Shown one piece after another: positions 13,475 through 22,171 of a stretch of 64,000 bases of DNA. Numbering within the stretch: the first letter of the stretch is position 1; every line of letters starts with the position of its first letter. The notes under the pieces were generated by a model that did not search any database, was not told where the DNA came from, and saw only the letters and a list, made by a program, of their open reading frames with translations. Position numbers and translations under genes: made by a program. Origin of the DNA: Cyclobacteriaceae bacterium. Its GTDB lineage: Bacteria > Bacteroidota > Bacteroidia > Cytophagales > Cyclobacteriaceae. The stretch is taken from positions 62,001 through 126,000 of the forward strand of contig JAPZUF010000004.1 of assembly GCA_027533395.1 (NCBI GenBank), given 5' to 3'.

Positions 13475-16400
13475 GAAAAAATCTCAATGGCCTGATTAAC
13501 ACTTTTTACATTTTCAATAACCAGCATGGCTTTGCCGGCTTGGTCTTTTAGTTTGCATAGCTTGTTATGGCTTTGTACATATTGCAAAATTTTTCCGAAT
13601 ACGGGCGATGAAAAATACTGGTCTTTGTTGCTAACAAAATAAGCTCGCATGCGCTCGTTTTTTAAGGAGATTTTTTCGAAACCTAGTTTTTCGCCCAACC
13701 ATCGCAGACGAACAGAATGAATCAATTCTTCCACCGGTTCGGGAATTAACCCAAATCTATCTTTTATCTCTTCTGAAAAACGAAGTAATTGTTCTTCGTC
13801 TTTGATGTTATCTAATCGCGCATACAAACCCAATCGCTCGCTGATGTTGCTCACATAAGCATCCGGAATTAAAATTTCTAGATCAGTTTCAATCACACAA
13901 TCTTGCACTAAAATTTTTGCTTTCTCGGCCAGTTCATTGGCAAACAAATCTTTAAACTCTGTTTCTTTTAATTCTTGAATGGCATCGTCTAATACTTTGT
14001 GATAGGTTTCGTAACCTAAATCATTAATGAAACCACTTTGTTCTGCACCTAATAAATTACCAGCACCGCGAATATCTAAATCGCGCATGGCCACTTTAAA
14101 CCCATCACCCAATTCTGTAAATTCTTCTAGTGCAGCTAAACGCTTGCGAGAGTCTGACGAAAGAACAGAGGTAGGTTGTGTTAGCAAATAACAATATGCT
14201 TTTTTATTAGATCTGCCCACACGGCCACGCATCTGGTGTAAGTCGGACAAACCAAACATGTGTGCCTGGTTGATGATGATGGTATTGGCATTGGGAATAT
14301 CTAAACCCGACTCGATAATGTTAGTAGAAACCAATACATCATATTCTCCCTCAACAAATTTTAACATGGCTTTCTCAAGTTGGTGCCCTTCCATTTGACC
14401 ATGAGCAATGGTGATGCGGCAATCGGGAACTAATTTGTAAATGATGTTAGCAATAGATTCAATATCGCTTACGCGATTGTGAACAAAGAAAACCTGACCT
14501 CCGCGCTTTAACTCATAACTTACCGCATCGCGAATTAATACTTCGTTAAAAGTGTGCAACTCTGTAGTTACCGGTTGGCGATTAGGTGGAGGCGTGGCTA
14601 TGATACTTAAATCGCGTGCGCCCATTAAAGAAAAATGAAGTGTGCGCGGAATAGGGGTTGCAGAAAGTGTTAGCACATCTACATTTACTTTCATTTCTTT
14701 TAGTTTGTCTTTGGTTTTAACACCAAACTTTTGTTCTTCATCTATTATGAGTAAACCTAAATTTTTAAACTCAATGTCTTTGCTTACAACTCGATGTGTG
14801 CCAATCAAGATATCCACCTCACCTTCTTTAACACGTTTAAGAGTTTCTTTAATTTCTTTATCGCTTCTAAAGCGAGATACATATTCAACGCGAGCAGGCA
14901 ACCCTTTTAATCGTTCACTAAAAGTTCTATAATGCTGATAAGCTAAAATAGTTGTTGGCACTAAAACAGCTACTTGTTTGCTATCGGCCACAGCTTTAAA
15001 AGCAGCGCGTATGGCCACTTCTGTTTTTCCAAAACCAACATCACCACACACTAACCTGTCCATGGGGTGTGCTTGTTCCATGTCGCGTTTTACATCTTCT
15101 GTAGCTTTTGCCTGATCGGGCGTATCTTCATAAATGAAAGATGATTCTAACTCAGCTTGCAAGTAGCTATCAGGAGAAAATCCAAAACCCGGTGCGTTTT
15201 TGCGTTTGGCATATAAAGCGATGAGTTCTTTCGCAATGTCTTTAACTTGTTTTTTAACCTTGGCCTTTTTGTTTTCCCACTCTTGTGTGCCAAGTTTGTT
15301 CATTACAGGTGGTGTGCCTTCTTTACCTGTGTATTTAGAAATTTTATGCAGCGCATGAATGCTTACATAGAGCAAATCGTCATCTCTGAAAATTAAACGA
15401 ATGGCTTCTTGTTCGTGTCCGTTTACTTCCTTTTTTTCCAGCCCCGCAAATTTGGCAATACCGTAATCAATGTGTGTTACAAAATCTCCGGGTTGTAAAG
15501 TATAAAGATCGCGCAGGGTTAAGGCTTTCGATTTGGTAAACTTCTCCTTGGCTTTGTAGCGATGAAAGCGTTCGAAGATTTGATGATCAGTAAAGCAAAC
15601 GATTTTTGCGTTAGAGTCGATATAACCTGCGCGAAGCGAAAAATTTAATCCTTGAAATTTTACCTGTGCGTTGATTTCAGAAAAAATACTTTGCAATCGG
15701 TCTAATTGCCTTTCGGCTTCAGCAGAAATAAAATTATGAAAACCTTTATCTTTCAACTCAGCCAAGTTTGCTGAAAGCAAATCGAAATTTTTATTGAATG
15801 AGGGCTGACCAGAAGCTTGAATTTCGAAAGTTTGTTGCGCCTCTAAATATGTTCTGCTACCAAACTCAACACAGGTAAATTGTTTGAGTGCTGAATCAAA
15901 AAACTCTTTTGTAGCGAACAAATCTTCCGGAGGAAGAATTAGATTAGTTTTTGATTTATTATTTTGATTATAAGCCCACAAAACTTTTTCGAAGTTTTTA
16001 TCTACCAAATCGAAAATCTGTTGGGTGTCTTTTATCCACCAAATGGTTTTGGGAGATATAAATTCTGTGATGGCTTGGTGATCATCTTTATGAAGAACGC
16101 TTTGTAAATTAGGAACGAGGTTGATAGTTTCTACAACATCCACAGATAATTGTGAGCCAGGTTCGAACGAACGAATGCCATCTATTTCGCTTCCGAAAAG
16201 TTCTATGCGATAGGGTAACTCATAAGAGAAAGAAAAGACATCAACAATGCCACCGCGCACAGCAAATTGTCCGGCCTCATAAACAAAATCTGTTTTTTCA
16301 AATCCAGACTCGTGTAAAAATTCTTCCAAAAAAGTAACATCGAGGTTTTCTCCTTTTGTCACGGTAAATGTTTTAGAAGAAAGTGTTCTTCTGGTAATTA

Positions 16401-16794
16401 CTTTTTCGCCTAACGCTTCTGGATAGGTTACAACAATTTCAGGTTTTGTTTTAGTGGCGAGTTTATTAAGTGTTTCAGTGCGCTGCAATACGTTTGCGTT
16501 TTCTACCTCATCATATTCATAAGGCCTTTTGTACGACATCGGAAAAAACAAAATCTCGCGGTTCAGTAAATTTTGTAAATCGTTGAGAAAATACTGCGCT
16601 TCTTCTCGGTCTTGCAATACAATCCAATAATCGGCAGGCTGCAATTTAAAACTGGCTGCGACATACACGCTGTCAAGACTACCTTGTAAACCTTTGATGC
16701 GAACATTTTGTGGAGCAGATGCAGCAACTCCTGCGGCTACGGTTTTCACGAAACCATCCGCTGTGTACATACTTAAAAAATCGCTCGCCTTCAC
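13423..16794 (-). CDS. mfd: Transcription-repair coupling factor Mfd
   Basis: At 1123 residues this is a full-length Mfd, the ATP-dependent translocase that removes RNA polymerase stalled at lesions and recruits UvrA. In order: a UvrB-like N-terminal module (ILFFPMSYKRPYEYDEVE), the RNAP-interacting CarD-like domain near 465-500 (LQPGDFVTHIDYGIAKFAGL), helicase motif I GDVGFGKTEVA near 590, the DEEQ box LLIIDEEQKFGV, motif VI QMRGRVGRSNKKAYCYLL near 870, and the C-terminal TRCF domain. Its 3-prime end overlaps a small convergent gene by 52 bp. A good -7 element and a palindrome lie upstream. Confidence 0.97.
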   Translation of the reverse strand: MKASDFLSMYTADGFVKTVAAGVAASAPQNVRIKGLQGSLDSVYVAASFKLQPADYWIVLQDREEAQYFLNDLQNLLNREILFFPMSYKRPYEYDEVENANVLQRTETLNKLATKTKPEIVVTYPEALGEKVITRRTLSSKTFTVTKGENLDVTFLEEFLHESGFEKTDFVYEAGQFAVRGGIVDVFSFSYELPYRIELFGSEIDGIRSFEPGSQLSVDVVETINLVPNLQSVLHKDDHQAITEFISPKTIWWIKDTQQIFDLVDKNFEKVLWAYNQNNKSKTNLILPPEDLFATKEFFDSALKQFTCVEFGSRTYLEAQQTFEIQASGQPSFNKNFDLLSANLAELKDKGFHNFISAEAERQLDRLQSIFSEINAQVKFQGLNFSLRAGYIDSNAKIVCFTDHQIFERFHRYKAKEKFTKSKALTLRDLYTLQPGDFVTHIDYGIAKFAGLEKKEVNGHEQEAIRLIFRDDDLLYVSIHALHKISKYTGKEGTPPVMNKLGTQEWENKKAKVKKQVKDIAKELIALYAKRKNAPGFGFSPDSYLQAELESSFIYEDTPDQAKATEDVKRDMEQAHPMDRLVCGDVGFGKTEVAIRAAFKAVADSKQVAVLVPTTILAYQHYRTFSERLKGLPARVEYVSRFRSDKEIKETLKRVKEGEVDILIGTHRVVSKDIEFKNLGLLIIDEEQKFGVKTKDKLKEMKVNVDVLTLSATPIPRTLHFSLMGARDLSIIATPPPNRQPVTTELHTFNEVLIRDAVSYELKRGGQVFFVHNRVSDIESIANIIYKLVPDCRITIAHGQMEGHQLEKAMLKFVEGEYDVLVSTNIIESGLDIPNANTIIINQAHMFGLSDLHQMRGRVGRSNKKAYCYLLTQPTSVLSSDSRKRLAALEEFTELGDGFKVAMRDLDIRGAGNLLGAEQSGFINDLGYETYHKVLDDAIQELKETEFKDLFANELAEKAKILVQDCVIETDLEILIPDAYVSNISERLGLYARLDNIKDEEQLLRFSEEIKDRFGLIPEPVEELIHSVRLRWLGEKLGFEKISLKNERMRAYFVSNKDQYFSSPVFGKILQYVQSHNKLCKLKDQAGKAMLVIENVKSVNQAIEIFSHMHDFEFKSSKEISSK

Positions 16795-16812
16795 TTTTTA
16801 CGACAAAGAGCG

Positions 16813-16820
16813 CAAAGATA
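16813..16820 (-). promoter_or_regulatory. Predicted mfd -7 element (TATCTTTG) next to a palindrome
   Basis: TATCTTTG on the minus strand matches TAnnTTTG exactly, 18 bp upstream of the mfd start codon. An inverted repeat TAGGGT (16825-16830) and ACCCTA (16839-16844) lies immediately upstream, where the -33 region would be, and could be an operator. Confidence 0.55.
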
Positions 16821-16878
16821 AAGATAGGGTGTAAAACAACCCTAACTATTCTAATCTTAATTTTAGTAATTTAACCAC

Positions 16879-17058
16879 ATGTATTTTGTTCACTTGTTAA
16901 TTCAGTTCACAGGGATTTTCAGCGTAATTTTATTGCTGATTGGTTTGTACAAACCTTGGGTGGTGTTGTGGTGGGAACACCGACAAGACCGACTGAAAGT
17001 GATTAAACTCTATGGCTCGATTGCAGCGTTCTTATTTTTGTTGCAGTGGTTTATTTGA
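16879..17058 (+). CDS. Small two-helix membrane protein (59 residues)
   Basis: An ATG at 16879 opens a 59-codon frame ending at TGA 17056-17058. The predicted protein has two hydrophobic helices (FTGIFSVILLLIGLY and LYGSIAAFLFLLQWF) joined by a charged, Trp-rich loop (KPWVVLWWEHRQDRLKVIK). This amphipathic pattern, the AT-free codon choice and the position in an otherwise empty spacer divergent from mfd support a real gene. Its last 8 bp overlap the end of the convergent methyltransferase gene. I recall similar small proteins in Bacteroidota but know no function. Confidence 0.65.
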   Translation: MYFVHLLIQFTGIFSVILLLIGLYKPWVVLWWEHRQDRLKVIKLYGSIAAFLFLLQWFI

Positions 17059-18265
17059 TTCTTTCTGCCAACACAAGCTGTTTCTTTTTTTCTTCGCTGT
17101 AAGCCAACAAGTAGTGTGAACCACCATCCACCAGTTTTAACTTTTGTTTGAGTTGTTCAGGCTTTAAAGGATAGTTGCGTGTGATGATGTTTGCTTTTTT
17201 ATCAGAAATAAATGCATGAACCGTAGTAGCATCAGCTTTTAACAACTGTGTAACTTTAAAAACACGACCCGGAAAGTTTTCAATCAACTCATCGGATGTG
17301 TACAGGTGCGTATGCAAGGCAATTTTATGCAAATAAAATTCTTTAGCAATCCACTGAAAAGCGCCAGCTTTTAACAACGCAACATCAGGCTCGTATAAGT
17401 AGTGTTGCGTATTTTGATACTGGATTTTGATGGTACTTTCTTCTTCTTTGGTAAAAAAGTTTTGATAGACAATAGAACCTTTCTCATCAGCCAATATAAA
17501 ATGTTTCTTTATGGAAAGAGTTTGTTCTTGTACACAACGATAAACGACTTCTTTGCATTCGTTTTTAATTGAAATAACAAAAACATCGCTAACACATTTT
17601 AATTGTTGGCAAGCAGCATCAATATCAAGTAAAGGAGATGTTTTAATCCAAACTTCTTTACTTGTCTTAATCAAGGCTGGCAGCAAAGCCACAACATCGG
17701 GCGAGCAATCGCTTAGGCCGTGTACTTTTTGATCTTCTCTTCTTCTGGATGGATCGATATAGACTACAGTGAAATTTTCTTGGGTTTGATGGATAAACTC
17801 TTCAGCGTTTATGTTTTGATATACTGCATTTTTAAGTTTTAAAATTTGATGGTTGTGTTGTGCAATGGCCTGCAGTTCACCATTGGGTTCTACATAAACT
17901 ATTTTTTCAAAATGTTGGCCGATAAAAAAAGTATCAACTCCGAAACCTCCTGTTAAATCTGCAAAGCCGAGGAAGTTGCTTTGGATATACTGTTTCATCA
18001 ATTTTACTTTGACCCATGCCGTAGCTTCAGAAGAACATTGTTCAATTGAAATACCTTTAGGATAAATAATATGTTGAGTATTGAAATAAAGAGGGAGTTT
18101 TTTCTCTGCTTTTTGTTTTTGTTTGATTTGATTGGCCAACTCAGCAGAATGAACGTGTTGAATATGGATATCCTTCAAAGCAATTACTACAGGATCTGCC
18201 TGCGCATTTGTTTGCAAATATTCTTGCACTTCGGGCTGAAGTAGCGCGGCAACAAAATCGTTCAT
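17051..18265 (-). CDS. SAM-dependent methyltransferase with THUMP-like C-terminal domain
   Basis: The 404-residue protein has a helical N-terminus (FVAALLQPEVQEYLQ), a Rossmann methyltransferase core with motif I FADLTGGFGVDTFFIG near 120-135, and VVYIDPSRRRED, the DPSRR motif typical of the THUMP-like family (PF18096-type). A C-terminal domain (FPGRVFKVTQLLKADATTVH) binds presumably RNA by analogy with THUMP domains. An RNA methyltransferase is the most likely function, with unknown target. The stop lies within the end of the small convergent membrane-protein gene; the LABN gene lies 9 bp upstream, so the two are probably one transcript. Confidence 0.8.
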   Translation of the reverse strand: MNDFVAALLQPEVQEYLQTNAQADPVVIALKDIHIQHVHSAELANQIKQKQKAEKKLPLYFNTQHIIYPKGISIEQCSSEATAWVKVKLMKQYIQSNFLGFADLTGGFGVDTFFIGQHFEKIVYVEPNGELQAIAQHNHQILKLKNAVYQNINAEEFIHQTQENFTVVYIDPSRRREDQKVHGLSDCSPDVVALLPALIKTSKEVWIKTSPLLDIDAACQQLKCVSDVFVISIKNECKEVVYRCVQEQTLSIKKHFILADEKGSIVYQNFFTKEEESTIKIQYQNTQHYLYEPDVALLKAGAFQWIAKEFYLHKIALHTHLYTSDELIENFPGRVFKVTQLLKADATTVHAFISDKKANIITRNYPLKPEQLKQKLKLVDGGSHYLLAYSEEKKKQLVLAERIK

Positions 18266-18274
18266 TATTTAAAA

Positions 18275-18904
18275 TTACTTTTTTTGCCTGAGTTTAAGCA
18301 AAAACATATTGCGCAAGTAAACTATTAAGCCCATGCTTTGCGATACAAGCAGCACTGGATCGTTACGATGAAAACCATACCAAACAATTAACATAGAAGC
18401 CAGCGCACTAATTACCCAAAACCCAAAAGGCAAAACTGATTCGTTATTTTTTTCTGAAAAATACCATTGGTATAAATACCGAAGGTTTAAGGTTAGTTGC
18501 CCAATGGCACCTAACAAAACAATTAAATCTCCGTATCCGGTTTCAGTTAAAATAATAGTTGCTTTACCTGTATACACCAACCATGCCCACGAAACAAAAG
18601 GCTGAAGAAAAACAATTACTCTTACTGCATAAGGAATTTCGACCCACGCTTTTTTCAATTGTAAATTGCGGATGTAAATAAAATACGAAAGCGTTTGCCC
18701 TAATAAAATAACGGCATCTTGTCTTAACACACCATAAACAAAGAAGAGAAATGATGCGAATAAACTAATTTGCCAAAATATAACAGGCGAAACCACACGC
18801 CCCGCTTTTTCAGATAAGAATAACTGAATAAGTAAACGTGTGCCAAACAAGGCCTGAGCCAAAAAACCCAAACCAAATAACCAATTTTGCCTGATGAACT
18901 CCAT
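18275..18904 (-). CDS. Lipid-A-disaccharide synthase N-terminal-like (LABN) membrane protein, domain duplicated
   Basis: I start this gene at the Met encoded at 18904 (MEFIRQNWLFGLGFL) rather than at 18949, because similarity begins there; this leaves 209 residues. The LABN domain occurs twice: LFGLGFLAQALFGTRLLIQ through YFIYIRNL in the first half and LIVLLGAIGQLTLNLRYLYQ through GLIVYLRNMFLLK in the second. Each copy has about three membrane helices. Single LABN proteins accompany LpxB or glycosyltransferases; here no such enzyme is adjacent. A role in the inner membrane in lipid or glycan export is possible but unproven. Confidence 0.8.
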   Translation of the reverse strand: MEFIRQNWLFGLGFLAQALFGTRLLIQLFLSEKAGRVVSPVIFWQISLFASFLFFVYGVLRQDAVILLGQTLSYFIYIRNLQLKKAWVEIPYAVRVIVFLQPFVSWAWLVYTGKATIILTETGYGDLIVLLGAIGQLTLNLRYLYQWYFSEKNNESVLPFGFWVISALASMLIVWYGFHRNDPVLLVSQSMGLIVYLRNMFLLKLRQKK

Positions 18905-18960
18905 GTACCTGCAAAACAACAAAAAGCATTCGGATAATTTGTTACCCAAATATTAGAAAC

Positions 18961-20199
18961 ATGTTATACGATGTAGTAATAGTTGGCGGAGGAGCAGCCG
19001 GTTTTTTTGCCGCAATTGAAGTTGCAACCTCAAAACCAAATTGGAAAATCATCATCTTAGAGAAAACAACCAAACTACTTACAAAGGTTAGCATTTCCGG
19101 GGGAGGAAGATGCAATGTTACGCACCATTGTTTCGAGGCAAAACCTTTATCAAAGCATTATCCACGAGGCGAGAAAACATTGAGACAACTCTTTCAGCAT
19201 TATCAGGCGAAGGATGTAGTAGCGTGGTTCGAAAAAAGAAAAGTGAAACTAAAAACAGAGGAAGATGGCCGCATGTTTCCCGTTACAGATTCTTCGGAAA
19301 CCATTGTTCAAACTTTTTTACAAGAAGCATCCAAAAGAAAAATTGAAATACGCACGAAGGCAGAAGTAAACGCGCTAACGTTTGAAGAAAAGAACTGGCA
19401 ATTAGCCATCAATCAAAAAGAAAAAATTATAGCCAAAAAAGTATTGATAGCCATAGGTGGAAATGCCGGGTTACAACATTACAACTGGTTAAAAGATACG
19501 GGCCACACTATCAAACCACCGATTCCATCCTTGTTTACCTTCAATGAAAAGGAAAAAAGATTCAAAGATTTGATGGGTATTAGTGTATCACAAGCAGAAG
19601 TAAAAATTGAAGGCAGTAAATTTTCTTATATAGGTCCGTTATTAATCACGCATTGGGGCTTAAGTGGTCCGGCAGTTATTAAACTTTCGGCATGGGCAGC
19701 TGAATATTTGTTTGAAAGAAAGTATACCTTTTGTGTTTTGGTAAATTGGACAGGCACCGAAACAGAACAAAGCTTTAAAACCAAAACAGAGGCCTATCGC
19801 CAACAACACCCAAAACAAATTATTACCAAACACCCCTTGTTTAATTTACCACAGCGATTGTGGGATAAAATGTGCGATGATGCAGCAATAGAACCAACAA
19901 AAACTTGGTCAGATATTTCGCAGCGGCAATCTAATAAACTGATGGAACAAGTTTTGCGATGCAGGTTTATCATCCAAGGGAAAACAACCTTTAAAGAAGA
20001 GTTTGTTACCTGTGGAGGAATTCCATTATCCGAAATAGAATTACCCTCTATGCAAAGCAAAATAAAACCGAATTTGTATTTCGCTGGCGAAGTATTAGAT
20101 ATAGACGGTGAAACCGGAGGTTTTAACTTTCAATCAGCCTGGACAACCGCATTCCTTTCTGCACGCTCAATTACTTTTAATCAAGAACTTGAGCAATAA
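18961..20199 (+). CDS. BaiN/RdsA-family FAD-dependent oxidoreductase (HI0933/YhiN-like)
   Basis: The 412-residue flavoprotein begins with the dinucleotide motif VIVGGGAAGFFAAIE, followed by the family signature SGGGRCNVTHHC near residue 45 and KVLIAIGGNAG in the middle. It ends with LYFAGEVLDIDGETGGFNFQSAWTTAFLSAR, the conserved C-terminal FAD-contact region. It has the usual length of HI0933-like proteins, which are widespread; some reduce unsaturated steroids or other substrates, most are uncharacterised. It is divergent from the LABN gene and 50 bp upstream of the solute-binding gene. Confidence 0.88.
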   Translation: MLYDVVIVGGGAAGFFAAIEVATSKPNWKIIILEKTTKLLTKVSISGGGRCNVTHHCFEAKPLSKHYPRGEKTLRQLFQHYQAKDVVAWFEKRKVKLKTEEDGRMFPVTDSSETIVQTFLQEASKRKIEIRTKAEVNALTFEEKNWQLAINQKEKIIAKKVLIAIGGNAGLQHYNWLKDTGHTIKPPIPSLFTFNEKEKRFKDLMGISVSQAEVKIEGSKFSYIGPLLITHWGLSGPAVIKLSAWAAEYLFERKYTFCVLVNWTGTETEQSFKTKTEAYRQQHPKQIITKHPLFNLPQRLWDKMCDDAAIEPTKTWSDISQRQSNKLMEQVLRCRFIIQGKTTFKEEFVTCGGIPLSEIELPSMQSKIKPNLYFAGEVLDIDGETGGFNFQSAWTTAFLSARSITFNQELEQ

Positions 20200-20249
20200 T
20201 TGATTTTTTTTATTTCAACGGACGGACTATATTAGCAACGACCAATAAC

Positions 20250-21092
20250 ATGAAAAGCATGAAAAAAATCTGGATAATCATTTTCGTACTTTGTTTAATT
20301 CAAGCAAAAGCACAAAAATATACTGGCGACAGCTGGGCAAAAGTTAAAACATCGGGTGGAACACTTACTGTTATTTATTACGAACAACCCGGCCTCATCT
20401 ATAAAGATGAAGCAACAGGCAAAATGAAAGGGGTTTGTGCCGATATTTTAGAGGACTTCACCAAGTTTGTAAAAGATAAATATGGGAAGACAGTAACCGT
20501 TAACTATGCAGCGAAAGAACAAATCTTTCCTAATTTTCTATCAACCACACAGAATACGCCCAATATTATGGGAATAACCAATGTTACAGTGACGGAAGAA
20601 CGTAAAAAGATATTGAAATTTACGCCATCTTTTATGTCGAACCCGGTGGTGATGTTAACCCATAAAGACGCGCCATCCATTTCTTCACTTACAGAAATTG
20701 CTACCACATTAAATGGGTATGGAGCAAAGGTGATTTCAGGTTCTACACACGTTAAAGTAATTGATAAGATTAAGAAGGACCATGCTCCTAATTTAAAAGT
20801 AAGTTATGCTAACTCAGGAGGAGAAATTTTGAAAGAACTGAGCGGAGGTCCGAAATTTTTTACAGTTTTAGATTTTACAGAATACATTGATGCTACTCGC
20901 AAACAATTACCAGTGAAAAGACAAAGCGTTAATTTCGGAGCAGCGGAGGAATTAGGCTTTATCATGAGTAAGCAAACAGATTGGGACCAACCCTGGAATG
21001 AATTTTTAACGGTGGACTACAGAAAATCAGTTCGATACAGAAAAATTATTGTCGATAATTTGGGAGCGAACTTCCTTGGTATATTGAAATAA
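20250..21092 (+). CDS. Solute-binding protein family 3-type periplasmic protein
   Basis: The 280-residue protein has a signal peptide (IWIIIFVLCLIQAKAQ) and reads like an extracellular solute-binding protein of the amino-acid type (PGLIYKDEATGKMKGVCADI, GITNVTVTEERKKILKFTP, VISGSTHVKVIDKI). No ABC permease or ATPase gene is adjacent, so it may be an orphan binding protein, a sensor or an enzyme derived from this fold. It ends 20 bp upstream of asd on the opposite strand, with a strong bidirectional terminator between. The ligand is unknown. Confidence 0.75.
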   Translation: MKSMKKIWIIIFVLCLIQAKAQKYTGDSWAKVKTSGGTLTVIYYEQPGLIYKDEATGKMKGVCADILEDFTKFVKDKYGKTVTVNYAAKEQIFPNFLSTTQNTPNIMGITNVTVTEERKKILKFTPSFMSNPVVMLTHKDAPSISSLTEIATTLNGYGAKVISGSTHVKVIDKIKKDHAPNLKVSYANSGGEILKELSGGPKFFTVLDFTEYIDATRKQLPVKRQSVNFGAAEELGFIMSKQTDWDQPWNEFLTVDYRKSVRYRKIIVDNLGANFLGILK

Positions 21093-21118
21093 AAAAAGCC
21101 CCGATTTCGGGGCTTTTT
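21092..21118. terminator. Bidirectional intrinsic terminator between solute-binding gene and asd
   Basis: GCCCCGA (21098-21104) pairs with TCGGGGC (21107-21113). The stem is flanked by seven A on the left and five T on the right, so it serves both convergent genes. Confidence 0.92.
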
Positions 21119-21120
21119 AT

Positions 21121-22116
21121 TTATGATTTAACGAAAACAGCTTTTTGAAGATGCTCAGCAATTTGCACAGCATTGGTTGCAGCACCTTTGCGTAAATTAT
21201 CTGCCACAATCCATAAGTTTAAAGTGTTAGCTTGTGATTCATCTCTTCTGATTCGGCCAACAAAAACTTCATCTTTTCCATGCGCATATAAAGGCATAGG
21301 ATAAATATTTTGTTTAGGCTCGTCTTGCACCACAACTCCAGGAGCTTGGCTTAGTAAGTTGCGCACTTCCTGTAAATCGAAATCTTTGTGAAACTCAGCG
21401 TTTACGGCTTCGCTATGTCCACCCATCGTTGGCACGCGCACCGTGGTGGAGGTTACACCAATACTATCGTCACCTAAAATTTTTCTGGTTTCGTTTACCA
21501 TCTTCATTTCTTCTTTGGTATAACCGTTATCCTGAAAAACATCAATGTGAGGCAATGCATTCATATCGATAGGATGAGGATAAACTTTTTGTGCGGGCTT
21601 ACCGGCACGTTCGTCCATCATTTGTTGCACAGCATCTTTACCGGTTCCCGTTACAGATTGATAGGTAGAAACAACAATGCGTTTCAGTTTATAAGCAGCG
21701 TGCAAAGGAGCCAAAGCCACCACCATTTGAATGGTAGAACAGTTGGGATTAGCAATGATGCGATCTTCTGCGGTTAATAGATTGCCGTTAATTTCCGGAA
21801 CCACTAATTTTTTGGTAGGATCCATTCTCCAAGCAGAAGAATTGTCAATTACAACGGTTCCCATTTCAGCAAAACGGGGCGCCCATTCTAAAGAAGTGTT
21901 ACCACCTGCAGAGAAAATAGCTACATCGGGTGCCAGCTTACAAACTTCTTCCATGCTTTTAATAGTGTAAACCTTATCCTTAAATTTTATGGTTTGGCCA
22001 ACCGATTTGGCAGAGGCTACTAAATAAAGTTCATCAAATTGAAATTGGCGTTCTTCCAACACCTTTAGCACTTCCTGCCCAACCAGGCCGGTGGCTCCCA
22101 CAATAGCTAGTTTCAT
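21121..22116 (-). CDS. asd: Aspartate-semialdehyde dehydrogenase
   Basis: At 331 residues this is full length. It reduces aspartyl phosphate to aspartate semialdehyde on the way to lysine, threonine and methionine. The NADP-binding motif is VGATGLVGQEVLKVL at residues 6-20, the catalytic Cys126 lies in NPNCSTIQ, and the substrate-binding His is in VRVPTMGGHSEAVNAEF. No other amino-acid biosynthesis gene is adjacent. It is divergent from the lamin-tail gene, and the two promoters lie back to back in a 55-bp spacer. Confidence 0.97.
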   Translation of the reverse strand: MKLAIVGATGLVGQEVLKVLEERQFQFDELYLVASAKSVGQTIKFKDKVYTIKSMEEVCKLAPDVAIFSAGGNTSLEWAPRFAEMGTVVIDNSSAWRMDPTKKLVVPEINGNLLTAEDRIIANPNCSTIQMVVALAPLHAAYKLKRIVVSTYQSVTGTGKDAVQQMMDERAGKPAQKVYPHPIDMNALPHIDVFQDNGYTKEEMKMVNETRKILGDDSIGVTSTTVRVPTMGGHSEAVNAEFHKDFDLQEVRNLLSQAPGVVVQDEPKQNIYPMPLYAHGKDEVFVGRIRRDESQANTLNLWIVADNLRKGAATNAVQIAEHLQKAVFVKS

Positions 22117-22136
22117 AAAGGTTAAAAATTAAAGCA

Positions 22137-22144
22137 CAAAAGTA
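22137..22144 (-). promoter_or_regulatory. Predicted asd -7 element (TACTTTTG)
   Basis: The minus-strand sequence TACTTTTG matches TAnnTTTG and would give a leader of only about 15 nt before the asd start codon. A -33 TTG is not evident. Confidence 0.5.
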
Positions 22145-22145
22145 T

Positions 22146-22153
22146 TAGTTTTG
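22146..22153 (+). promoter_or_regulatory. Predicted -7 element of the lamin-tail gene (TAGTTTTG)
   Basis: TAGTTTTG matches TAnnTTTG on the plus strand, one base from the asd element. It argues that the lamin-tail protein starts at the ATG at 22172 and not at the TTG at 22151, which lies inside the element. Confidence 0.5.
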
Positions 22154-22171
22154 ATGCAGCACAGTAAAAAC

